Shown: positions 1-6,226, counted from the first letter of the stretch. The stretch is 64,000 bases of DNA from Flavobacteriales bacterium (GCA_947462255.1 CANHOA010000005.1:1-64000), one strand, 5' to 3'. Program-made: numbers and translations. Notes: generated by a model not told the origin, from the sequence alone.

Positions 1-156
1 GTGGCAGAGTATAACTTAGAATGTGTGATTAATGGACAAAGTTGTTATATTTTGGTTGATGATGTTTCAAAATTAGAAAAATGGACTCCTGCAATTACAA
101 ACGGAAAAAATTGCAACCAAAAAATGAGAATTAAAACATACATTCACTTTGAATAA
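1..156 (+). CDS. Hypothetical protein, 5'-truncated by the window edge (cassette gene)
   Basis: An open frame runs from base 1 to a TAA at 154-156, giving about 51 residues ending in KTYIHFE. Base 1 happens to read GTG, but the frame is open to the edge, so this is most likely the C-terminus of a longer gene. I recognise no domain. The stop lies just before an attC-like site, so it reads as the last part of a cassette gene. Too short for the ORF track. Confidence 0.5.
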   Translation: MAEYNLECVINGQSCYILVDDVSKLEKWTPAITNGKNCNQKMRIKTYIHFE

Positions 157-163
157 ACAATAC

Positions 164-243
164 CCATAACACGCAGTAAGCAATATGCCGCACAAACATA
201 CTCGAAAGAAAGCGCCACATCACCTACTGCGAAACCGTTATAG
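164..243 (+). other. attC-like recombination site 1
   Basis: The R'' core ATAAC (166-170) and R' core GTTAT (237-241) bound two 20-base arms, 172-191 and 212-231, with a 20-base loop. The arms agree at 15 of 20 positions. Four of the five discrepancies are A opposite C on the top strand, which become G-T wobbles on the bottom strand; this favours bottom-strand folding, the form integron integrases use. The 5-base spacer AAACC sits on the R' side against one base on the R'' side. Confidence 0.8.
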
Positions 244-274
244 CCAATAGACGTACACTATTAAATTGAAGAAA

Positions 275-682
275 ATGAAGAATAATAGATTAAAAAATAT
301 AATAACAACTGTATTATTATCGATTATTATTTTGGGATGTAAGAAAGTTACATTTCCTGATGGAGCATCTAAAGAAATTATCGGATCTTGGGAGTATCAA
401 TGGAATTCTGGCGGGTTTTCTGGTGGTGGCGGAAGTAATTTGTATAATGATAATTATTGGGTAGAATTTACGGATAAAGGTTACTTCATTGTATACAATG
501 GCTCAAAAAAGGAAAGTAAAAAGCGATTTAAAATAGAAATGAAAGAATCGATTTATGACAATGAATTAAGATCTGCAATAGTGTACAGAAATGGTTATGA
601 AACATACGAAATAAACAATGATATTCTTACAATAAGCGATGAACATTATGATGGTTATTCATATGTATTTAAGAAAAAATGA
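275..682 (+). CDS. Small lipoprotein of unknown function (cassette gene)
   Basis: The track ORF opens at a TTG (266), but an in-frame ATG at 275 gives a normal lipoprotein signal: basic N-terminus, hydrophobic run and the lipobox LGC with Cys near residue 22. The mature part has a Gly-rich stretch (GGFSGGGGS) and a GSWEY segment reminiscent of small lipocalin-like secreted proteins, but I do not recognise the family. It fills one unit between attC sites 1 and 2 and has no operon partner. Probably a periplasm-facing lipid-anchored protein. Confidence 0.7.
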   Translation: MKNNRLKNIITTVLLSIIILGCKKVTFPDGASKEIIGSWEYQWNSGGFSGGGGSNLYNDNYWVEFTDKGYFIVYNGSKKESKKRFKIEMKESIYDNELRSAIVYRNGYETYEINNDILTISDEHYDGYSYVFKKK

Positions 683-685
683 ACT

Positions 686-822
686 GGCTATAACAGTGCC
701 TCAAGCGCCAACCTTCAAATCATGCTTCGAAACAAAGATACATTTGAAACAAAATAACTTTAACTTCGGAACAACGATTTATTTAAAGAGTCGGCCGAGC
801 GCCTAGGCGCAAACCGTTAGCA
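686..822 (+). other. attC-like recombination site 2 (VCR-like arms)
   Basis: The left side reads TATAAC-AG-TGCCTCAAGCGCC and the right side GCGCCTAGGCGC-AAACC-GTTAGC. Reverse-complementing the right arm gives GCGCCTAGGCGC, which matches the left GTGCCTCAAGCGC at 10 of 12 positions apart from one extra C after GCCT. Vibrio cholerae VCR sites have the same extra base at the same place (GCCTCAAG against GCCTAAG), the extrahelical base needed for strand choice. The site is about 137 bp and its centre is homologous to that of site 3. Confidence 0.85.
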
Positions 823-835
823 GCAAACGACAACC

Positions 836-1315
836 ATGCAAAATCTGACACAAATATTAAACAAGGATAAAAACCAAAGAATTATTAATGGAATAATATT
901 TCTATTCCTTCTTATTTGGATAATTGCCAAATTAAGGTATGTCTATTATGCAAGTGGTATTATGATACACTATAAGTATGACCTGCTTAAATTGATTGCG
1001 TTAATATACTTGGCTCAAACAATCTTAAACAAAACTTGGCTTAATTCCATAACAAATGGCATTTATGCTATTTTGATAGGATACGTCCTGTACACTTACA
1101 TTTATTCCTACTTTGACGAGAATGATTTTGTTATACAAAAAGAATATGGTGTTCTAATAAAATCATGGGGGACTTTCGTCAAATTGTCAATACTGTTAAT
1201 AATTCTTTGGTTTACGATAAAACTAAGGCCAATTAAAAACAATACTTCTAACAGCCGTCATGGCGCCAGCCGTCAAATCTCACTTCGAAACAACGATAAT
1301 TTTGAAAGAAAATAA
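836..1315 (+). CDS. Four-helix membrane protein of unknown function (cassette gene)
   Basis: 159 residues starting at ATG 836, 15 bases after the R' core of attC 2. Hydrophobic helices lie near residues 15-35, 48-65, 72-92 and 110-128. No family recognised. The last ~23 residues, polar and low in hydrophobics (from about NTSNSRHG to the stop), are encoded by the left half of attC 3, because the frame runs 64 bases past its R'' core. The protein's tail is therefore supplied by the recombination site. Confidence 0.65.
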   Translation: MQNLTQILNKDKNQRIINGIIFLFLLIWIIAKLRYVYYASGIMIHYKYDLLKLIALIYLAQTILNKTWLNSITNGIYAILIGYVLYTYIYSYFDENDFVIQKEYGVLIKSWGTFVKLSILLIILWFTIKLRPIKNNTSNSRHGASRQISLRNNDNFERK

Positions 1316-1379
1316 TTCTATCTTCGAAACAACAATTTATTTAAAAGTTGGGCCAAGCGCCAGGAACAAACCGTTAGCA
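1246..1379 (+). other. attC-like recombination site 3
   Basis: R'' TCTAAC at 1247-1252 and R' GTTAGCA at 1373-1379 with spacer AAACC. The left arm GTCATGGCGC pairs with the right arm GCGCCAGGAA (8 of 10). The centre repeats the site 2 sequence, including CTTCGAAACAA, TTTGAAA and TTTATTTAAA. About 134 bp, close to the 137 bp of site 2. It overlaps the 3' end of the upstream membrane-protein ORF. Confidence 0.75.
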
Positions 1380-1396
1380 TTAATTAAAACACGAAC

Positions 1397-1825
1397 TTGA
1401 AAAATCTAATTAAGATCAACACCTATTTAGGTTGGACGTTAGTAGTAGGGATAATTCTAACTCAGATTATTATCACTAAGGTTACTTTTGATATGGGAAG
1501 GATGGCACCTTTTATAGCTTTTTTGTCAGCAATAATATTTCTTCCCTTTACTATAACTGCAATAATGGGTGTTTTAAATAGAGAGCAACATCTCAATAAA
1601 ATAAAGATAGGAATTAATATTGGAATATTTTTTCAAGTCGTACTGCCTATAATTTTACCCCTTTTTTTCGATAAAGAGTTTATTTACTTTAGCTTGGTTG
1701 GTGTTTTTTTGGGTTTAGTTATGTTGTTCTTCAGGAAAAATATTGAAATGCAATTATTAATTCTCAATATAATTGGAGCTATCGTTTGGATTTTTATTTC
1801 CCTCGCAGGATTACTGAGTAATTAA
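1397..1825 (+). CDS. Multi-pass membrane protein of unknown function (cassette gene)
   Basis: 142 residues with at least four hydrophobic segments (about 9-28, 37-57, 70-90, 93-110 and 118-140). The frame opens with TTG at 1397, 18 bases after the attC 3 R' core; the next in-frame ATG would remove the first helix, so TTG is the likelier start. No recognised domain or charged catalytic motif. It occupies the unit between attC 3 and the degenerate attC 4. Function unknown. Confidence 0.6.
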   Translation: MKNLIKINTYLGWTLVVGIILTQIIITKVTFDMGRMAPFIAFLSAIIFLPFTITAIMGVLNREQHLNKIKIGINIGIFFQVVLPIILPLFFDKEFIYFSLVGVFLGLVMLFFRKNIEMQLLILNIIGAIVWIFISLAGLLSN

Positions 1826-1829
1826 AACT

Positions 1830-1925
1830 AATGCTAATAAACAAATTTGAACAAAAATAATCTTAACTTCATAAAAAAGATTTATTTAAAGAGTTAGACC
1901 AAGATCCAAAGTTTTTATGTTAAAC
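1830..1925 (+). other. Degenerate attC-like site 4
   Basis: The right part aligns with site 2: TTTATTTAAAGAGT is identical, followed by a diverged arm and an R' core GTTAAAC (1919-1925) that fits GTTRRRY exactly. The left arm is mostly missing; TGCTAATAAAC runs almost directly into the shared central segment ATTTGAAC. It looks like a site that has lost its left stem and is probably poorly recombinogenic. Confidence 0.55.
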
Positions 1926-1991
1926 GTTTTTCGTTTTCTTAGATTTCGGCTTTTTTGCTAAGCGTGTGTTATAGAGTGTCAATTTTTATGG

Positions 1992-2255
1992 TCAATATTT
2001 TTTATACATTTTAAACTGTACAATTAAAATTGGAATCGTTAAAAGAACTATCAAATGTGGTAAAATTGTCGGATATGCACCCTGCAACATTGGTATGAAC
2101 ATACTTAATGCAAAACTATTTATTGCGAAATTGATGATAAATAACACTGCATTTAGGAATACTCTTTTACTAACTAAAAGCAAGAAACTACAAACAATAA
2201 TTCCAGCACTTATTAATGACGGTATGAAACCCATAAAGATTAATTCACCATCCAT
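1992..2255 (-). CDS. Small three-helix membrane protein, antisense to the cassette array
   Basis: 87 residues with hydrophobic segments near 8-28, 31-55 and 62-82 and a basic C-terminal tail KMYKKY. ATG at 2255 is the first start; Met8 is an alternative. It lies on the minus strand while neighbouring cassette genes and attC sites read plus. Such inverted genes occur in chromosomal integrons and usually carry their own promoter. No family recognised. Confidence 0.55.
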   Translation of the reverse strand: MDGELIFMGFIPSLISAGIIVCSFLLLVSKRVFLNAVLFIINFAINSFALSMFIPMLQGAYPTILPHLIVLLTIPILIVQFKMYKKY

Positions 2256-2286
2256 TTATTGTATTTAATTTGTTCTGTACGTTATG

Positions 2287-2396
2287 CTCTTAACGTTTTG
2301 AGGCCTGGCGCTTGGACCACATCGCGGAGAAGCACCGAAAGTAAATAAAACTAACTTTAAAAAGTCTTTACGGTGCCAAGCTCGAAACCGTTATAA
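2287..2396 (+). other. attC-like recombination site 5
   Basis: R'' TTAAC at 2290-2294 and R' GTTATAA at 2390-2396 preceded by AAACC. The left arm GAGGCCTGGCGC matches the reverse complement of the right arm (GAGCTTGGCAC) with one extra base and two transitions. About 110 bp. The centre has GAAAGTAAATAAAACTAAC, weakly like sites 2-4. A GTTATGC immediately upstream (2281-2287) resembles another R' core but has no partner arm. Confidence 0.65.
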
Positions 2397-2425
2397 TAAT
2401 TAATAGACCATTAGCTGAATAAAGA

Positions 2426-3025
2426 ATGAAGCAAATTAAATTTTTATTGATTTTATTGGGCTTAACCTTATCGGGATGCAGCCTTTTTTTTGGAATAAGT
2501 AATCTAGAGCCCCAAAGTACCGATTCTGTAATCAAGTACGGAAGAAAAGTTGGCTATATCACGAATAAACAATTCTATTTTATTGATTCTTCAAAAATTG
2601 AAGAAATTTGGCGAGGAGCCTTTCCAAAAGCTTTTATTTATAATTCATCAGGAGAATTAGTCCAACACTTAAGTTGTTTTGCAACAGGCCCTTCTGATTT
2701 AGAATGGTTTTTCAGTAAAAATAATCATAGCGCTGTAAATGACACTATTATGCATCTTTTAGGAAGTGATACTATCATAAACATTGCTCCTAAATTTGAT
2801 AAATTAATGAAAAACATATATTCAAACGGAGGAAAGGTTGAATTTCCGGAATCAAAATATTACGTTATGTATTTCTGGTCTAAAAGCTTTGGAAAAATTA
2901 ATAAAAAAATTGCTGTTCCCATGGAGCAATACATAATAAATCACCCCGAATACGCTTCATCTTTTATTAAAATCAATTGTGATTATATGAAATCTTGGGG
3001 AGTGACAAAAAAAGATATTAATTGA
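2426..3025 (+). CDS. Lipoprotein of unknown function (cassette gene)
   Basis: 199 residues with a lipoprotein signal and lipobox LSGC (Cys18). The mature chain contains KVGYITNKQFYFID and a region with two Cys (near residues 84 and 185). I do not recognise the family. It starts 30 bases after the R' core of attC 5 and stands alone in its unit. It probably sits on the inner face of the outer membrane. Confidence 0.7.
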   Translation: MKQIKFLLILLGLTLSGCSLFFGISNLEPQSTDSVIKYGRKVGYITNKQFYFIDSSKIEEIWRGAFPKAFIYNSSGELVQHLSCFATGPSDLEWFFSKNNHSAVNDTIMHLLGSDTIINIAPKFDKLMKNIYSNGGKVEFPESKYYVMYFWSKSFGKINKKIAVPMEQYIINHPEYASSFIKINCDYMKSWGVTKKDIN

Positions 3026-3040
3026 TCCTTACAAAAAATA

Positions 3041-3064
3041 CACGCTAGCGCAGAAACCTTAGCA
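3041..3064 (+). other. Half-site resembling the right end of an attC
   Basis: GCTAGCGCAGAAACCTTAGCA resembles the GCGC-AAACC-GTTAGCA right ends of sites 2 and 3, but the R' core has C in place of G (CTTAGCA), and I find no matching R'' side. Probably the remnant of the site that closed the preceding lipoprotein cassette. Confidence 0.35.
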
Positions 3065-3098
3065 ACCATATCCATTTCCAAGAGCGGCTGAAAATTAT

Positions 3099-3135
3099 TT
3101 TGTAACCGATGCGTATTTGGTGTATATTTACACCA
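3099..3135 (+). promoter_or_regulatory. parDE promoter with overlapping operator palindrome
   Basis: TTTG (3099-3102), 20 bases, then TATATTTA (3123-3130) fits the Bacteroidota TTTG / TAnnTTTG promoter with one change. A perfect inverted repeat TGGTGTA-TATT-TACACCA (3118-3135) covers the -7 element. It ends 13 bases before the antitoxin ATG, where a ribbon-helix-helix antitoxin would bind to repress its own operon. Confidence 0.6.
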
Positions 3136-3148
3136 CAACTTAATTATC

Positions 3149-3388
3149 ATGAGAAGACAAAGTATTTCATTTACAGAACCAAATGACGAATGGTTAAAGA
3201 ATCAAATTGCTAATAAAGAGTACGCAAGCAAGAGTGAATTAGTTAATGATTTAATTCGTCAAGCGAGAAAACAAACTAATCAAATCGATTTAATTCGATT
3301 AAAATTAGAAAGAGCTGAAAAAGCTGGATTTACAAGCGATTCCAAATCAGAAATTTTGAAGCATTCTAAAAGTTTGCTTAATGGCTAA
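3149..3388 (+). CDS. parD: ParD-like ribbon-helix-helix antitoxin
   Basis: 79 residues. The N-terminus RRQSISFTEPNDEWLKNQI with SKSELVNDLIRQARK is the typical CopG/ParD-type DNA-binding fold (beta strand followed by two helices, about residues 1-45). The C-terminal half would wrap the toxin. It is intact, lies directly behind the palindromic operator and overlaps the parE start by 8 bases, the usual translationally coupled layout. Its expected roles are neutralising ParE and repressing the operon. In cassette arrays such pairs are thought to stabilise the array. Confidence 0.85.
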   Translation: MRRQSISFTEPNDEWLKNQIANKEYASKSELVNDLIRQARKQTNQIDLIRLKLERAEKAGFTSDSKSEILKHSKSLLNG

Positions 3389-3668
3389 ATACAAATTAAG
3401 CAATGTTGCAAAGGAAGATTAAATCCGGATCCATCATTATGGCGTTAAGCAATTTGGAATGAAACAAGCAGATAACTACTTTGAATCTTTCTTTGTACAC
3501 TTTGAACTTATTACGAAAAATCCAAAATCATTCGAATCTGTTGATTTTATCAAGCCTGGATACCAACGATGTGTATGTGGTGTAGATAGTATATTCTACA
3601 AAATGAATGAAGATGTCGTGGAAATTATGACAATCATTGGAAGACAGGATCTTAATCAATTGCTATAA
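3381..3668 (+). pseudogene. parE: ParE-like toxin interrupted by one in-frame stop codon
   Basis: From ATG 3381 the frame reads 13 codons (MAKYKLSNVAKED), meets TAA at 3420-3422, then continues in the same frame as IRIHHYGVKQFG... to a stop at 3666-3668. Family members have Leu at the stop (EDL-x-x-I-x-x-Y), so a TTA-to-TAA change explains it. The rest is well preserved: the A..YF..FF..F helix, NP, and the IMTIIGRQD strand near the C-terminus. The ORF track shows only the part from Met at 3459. Either the toxin is dead, or translation restarts internally without the N-terminal helix, or the base is an assembly error. Confidence 0.8.
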
Positions 3669-3680
3669 ACTTTAACAGTT

Positions 3681-3806
3681 GCTAACACAGGGTAAGCGCA
3701 AAAACGAGAATTTAGTAACGGTAATGGACAAGCTTTCGATTATTGAACCGCAACTAAAACTGATTTTGAAAATCGGCTCCTTCGCTAAAGGTGGGAACAG
3801 TTACGG
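3681..3806 (+). other. Possible diverged attC-like site at the right end of the array
   Basis: The left side GCTAACACAGGGTAAGCGC resembles the TAACAG...AAGCGC left arm of site 2. The right side CGCTAAAGGTGGGAACAGTTAC could be its partner, giving a 124-bp site similar in size to sites 2 and 3. Arm pairing is weak and the core is GTTAC rather than GTTAG. The putative crossover falls at the stop codon of the next minus-strand gene, so it may mark the array-chromosome junction. Confidence 0.35.
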
Positions 3807-4148
3807 CCGGTAGGTCTTGCGGATATATACTTTCATCGCTTCCCTTTTTAGGATGGCATTCGTGAGCAAGACGAAGTAATTTGGACTACCTTCTATTTCC
3901 CTTAGCCATGATTCGGGAAGATCAATTACATATAACAGCGACCTTAAATCAAGGTGCTTATTCTCCTGCAGCTCAGACAATAAAAAAGCCACCAACATTG
4001 AAGGGTCAAGAAATAACTCAGCAGGAAAAGATATACTGCATGCGCTACGTTCAAGATCTTTACGCAGTTGGACTTGAATGTCAGCTAACAACTCGTTTTG
4101 AGAAAGTTGAATGCTAGGGTATTGAGTACTAATTTGAAGCCAGTCCAT
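3801..4148 (-). CDS. Conserved hypothetical protein, divergent from comM
   Basis: 115 residues, soluble, mostly helical, with a LRSLLYVIDLPES segment and a basic C-terminal ILKREAMKVYIRKTYRP. The composition and motif layout look like a small conserved Bacteroidota protein, but I cannot name a family. It is transcribed away from comM across a 117-base shared upstream region. The opposite-strand ORF 3881-4117 lies within it and has poor protein character. The stop codon coincides with the putative R' core of the last attC-like site. Confidence 0.65.
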   Translation of the reverse strand: MDWLQISTQYPSIQLSQNELLADIQVQLRKDLERSACSISFPAELFLDPSMLVAFLLSELQENKHLDLRSLLYVIDLPESWLREIEGSPNYFVLLTNAILKREAMKVYIRKTYRP

Positions 4149-4265
4149 CGTTTGTATTGAAGATATAATTGAGATTAGTTAAGGTAAAATATTAACATTT
4201 TTTTTGTTTTTGCATTCATTCTATTTCGCTAACTTAATAAGAAAAATAAGAATTAAATCAACTTT

Positions 4266-5807
4266 ATGTTAGTAAAAACCTATACAAGCAGTGTTTTTGG
4301 AATTACTGCCACCACCATAACCATCGAAGTGAATTTGGGCATTGGAATCAACTTTTTCATGGTCGGACTTCCCGATAATTCGGTAAAAGAAAGTCAACAA
4401 CGGATTCGCGCCTCCTTCAAAAACAACAACTATAAATTTCCAGGAAAAGAAATTACGGTTAATCTTGCGCCAGCAGATATTAGAAAAGAGGGATCCGTTT
4501 ATGATCTCCCAATTGCTATTGGCATCTTAGCAGTTAGTGAACAAGTTCAGACCGAACGATTAAAAGAATATATATTAATCGGCGAATTATCATTGGACGG
4601 CTCCATTCAAGTAACAAAAGGAATTTTACCAATCGCTTTACAAGCAAAGAAAGAAGGATTCAAGGGAATTATTATTCCCTTAGAAAATTGCAAAGAAGCA
4701 AGCGTTGTCCTTGGACTTGATGTGCTTGGCGCAAAAAACATAGACGAGGTAGTTAATTTTTTAAATGGCACCGGCACACTTAGTCCAAGTCAATTCAATA
4801 TGGCCGATACATTTTATGAACAGCAAAAGATTTCCGATGTTGACTTTAAAGACGTTAAAGGGCAATTTAGTATTAAGCGTGCCTTTGAAATCGCTGCAGC
4901 AGGTGGCCACAATGTAATTTTGATTGGCCCCCCAGGCGCTGGAAAATCCATGCTTGCAAAAAGATTATCCACCATACTACCGCCGATGTCGATGGAAGAA
5001 GCATTAGAAACAACCAAAATTCATAGCGTGGCAGGGAAAGTAAAAATAAACCGGGGATTGCTTACCCAACGGCCCTTCCGAAAACCTCATCACACCATAT
5101 CAGACATCGCCTTAGTTGGAGGAGGAACCTATCCACAACCGGGTGAAATTTCTCTGGCGCACAACGGCGTATTATTTTTAGACGAATTACCCGAATACAA
5201 AAGGGGCGTACTGGAAGTTTTGAGACAGCCATTGGAAGACCGATTCATCACGATTTCCCGTGCGAAATTCACAGTCGATTTTCCGGCAAGTTTTATGCTA
5301 ATTGCCGCCATGAATCCTTGTCCGTGTGGCTACTTCAACCACCCAGAAAAAGAGTGTGTTTGCGGACCAGGCGTGGTGCAGCGCTACCTTAACAAAATAT
5401 CCGGACCCTTATTAGACCGCATCGATTTACACGTGGAAGTGACGCCCGTTAGCTACGATGAATTAACCTCTACCATTCCAAATGAAAATAGCGCATCGAT
5501 ACGAACCAGGGTCATAAAAGCGCGGGGCATTCAAGAAAAACGTTACTTAGAAACGACCGAAACCCATTGCAACGCACAAATGACACAAGCAGAATTTGAA
5601 TTACATTGTAAGGCAGATGAGCAAGGACACCTGATGATTAAGCAAGCGATGCAAAAAATGGGCTTATCAGCGCGAGCCTTTGAACGCATTTTAAAAGTGG
5701 CAAGGACCATTGCCGATCTCGACGAACATGAAAAAATTCAAGTGAATCACATCGCCGAAGCGATCCAGTTTAGAAGTTTGGATAAAGGGAATTGGGGGAG
5801 TAATTAA
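4266..5807 (+). CDS. comM: ComM / YifB family Mg-chelatase-like AAA+ ATPase
   Basis: 513 residues, full length. The N-terminal part (about 1-170) has the ComM beta fold ([25 protein letters not shown]). The AAA+ core follows, with Walker A GPPGAGKS at 221-228, Walker B LFLDELPE, and the Cys-bearing loop [11 protein letters not shown] typical of this family. ComM is a hexameric branch-migration helicase that extends heteroduplex during natural transformation. The gene stands alone and divergent from the preceding gene. It is intact, although comM is a known island insertion hot spot in some Gammaproteobacteria. Confidence 0.95.
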   Translation: MLVKTYTSSVFGITATTITIEVNLGIGINFFMVGLPDNSVKESQQRIRASFKNNNYKFPGKEITVNLAPADIRKEGSVYDLPIAIGILAVSEQVQTERLKEYILIGELSLDGSIQVTKGILPIALQAKKEGFKGIIIPLENCKEASVVLGLDVLGAKNIDEVVNFLNGTGTLSPSQFNMADTFYEQQKISDVDFKDVKGQFSIKRAFEIAAAGGHNVILIGPPGAGKSMLAKRLSTILPPMSMEEALETTKIHSVAGKVKINRGLLTQRPFRKPHHTISDIALVGGGTYPQPGEISLAHNGVLFLDELPEYKRGVLEVLRQPLEDRFITISRAKFTVDFPASFMLIAAMNPCPCGYFNHPEKECVCGPGVVQRYLNKISGPLLDRIDLHVEVTPVSYDELTSTIPNENSASIRTRVIKARGIQEKRYLETTETHCNAQMTQAEFELHCKADEQGHLMIKQAMQKMGLSARAFERILKVARTIADLDEHEKIQVNHIAEAIQFRSLDKGNWGSN

Positions 5808-5822
5808 TAAGACGAACTTGAA

Positions 5823-6068
5823 ATAAAAAAAATTGGCGCAGAAATAAATGGTCTGCGAAAATCAAAAAACTTCACGCAAGCTCAACTGGCCGCTATGTAC
5901 GATGTAGATATTAGAACCCTACAACGCATTGAAAAAGGGGAATTCAATCCCAGTTTGAAAGTTTTAATCCAATTGGCCAAATCATTCGATTATACATTGT
6001 CTGATTTTTTTTTTCAAGGTCGATTAAAAATGATATTTTCAAAGGAAAATTGGTTAATTGGGTTTTAA
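5823..6068 (+). pseudogene. XRE-type helix-turn-helix ORF lacking a standard start codon
   Basis: The frame open from 5811 to the stop at 6066-6068 reads EIKKIGAEINGLRKSKNFTQ, then AQLAAMYDVDIRTLQRIEKG and FNPSLKVLIQLAKSFDY. This is a clear HTH_3 (Cro/C1-type) domain of about 60 residues followed by a short tail. No ATG, GTG or TTG lies upstream of the domain; the first ATG is inside helix 2. A TTG at 5818 is out of frame by one, so an indel in the A-rich run at 5821-5832 could have removed the start. Alternatively it uses ATA or ATT. It begins 3 bases after comM. Probably a small regulator or its remnant. Confidence 0.55.
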
Positions 6069-6077
6069 TGGATTAAT

Positions 6078-6115
6078 GGGTTGCGGACGGGGTTATGGGT
6101 TGCGGACAGGGTTAT
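6078..6115 (+). repeat. Two tandem 19-bp repeats beside the palindrome
   Basis: The unit GGGTTGCGGACRGGGTTAT occurs at 6078-6096 and 6097-6115 with one difference, followed by a partial third copy (GGGTTGC) that runs into the 42-bp palindrome. Confidence 0.85.
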
Positions 6116-6117
6116 GG

Positions 6118-6159
6118 GTTGCATGTAGAGACGTGCAATTGCACGTCTCTACATGCAAC
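6118..6159. repeat. 42-bp perfect palindrome (REP-like element)
   Basis: The half GTTGCATGTAGAGACGTGCA is followed by A|T and its exact reverse complement, centred between 6138 and 6139. The GTAGAGACG...CGTCTCTAC core is of a kind I recall as dispersed in Bacteroidota genomes. It lies about 70 bp beyond the 3' end of the RAYT remnant, the usual position of REP sequences mobilised by such transposases. Confidence 0.9.
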
Positions 6160-6215
6160 GAAACCATCACCAAACGCAACGAAACCACCATCAAACGCAA
6201 CGAAACCATCACCGC
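6153..6215 (+). repeat. Three tandem 21-bp repeats
   Basis: Units at 6153-6173, 6174-6194 and 6195-6215 share RYGCAACGAAACCAYCA. The first overlaps the right end of the palindrome. The overlapping track ORFs (6058-6246, 6153-6335) only translate these repeats. Confidence 0.85.
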
Positions 6216-6226
6216 ATTACATTGTT

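Larger units (their letters stand above)
1..3806 (+). mobile_element. Integron-type gene cassette array (right end), no integrase in window
   Basis: Small orphan ORFs alternate with imperfect inverted repeats that have attC architecture: YTAAC core, arm, variable centre, complementary arm, AAACC spacer, GTTA core. Complete units between successive R' cores run 238-816, 817-1373, 1374-1919 and 1920-2390, i.e. about 470-580 bp each, typical of cassettes. Gene content is also typical: short membrane proteins, lipoproteins and a toxin-antitoxin pair. The attC orientation puts any attI/intI to the left of base 1, outside the window. The last sites (near 3058 and 3681-3804) are degenerate, so the right boundary is approximate. 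It could be a true chromosomal integron or an integrase-less attC cluster. Confidence 0.8.

Noticed and set aside
2281-2287. GTTATGC as a further R' core
   Set aside because: Identical to VCR cores, but without a matching left arm; the site with paired arms starts a few bases later.
3881-4117. 78-codon plus-strand ORF
   Set aside because: Lies wholly inside the minus-strand conserved gene 3801-4148, which has far better protein character.
5811-6068. HTH ORF as the antitoxin of a toxin-antitoxin pair
   Set aside because: No toxin-like partner beside it; the neighbours are comM and repeats.
6078-6215. Possible CRISPR array
   Set aside because: Repeats are directly adjacent without unique spacers of constant size, and no cas gene is present.
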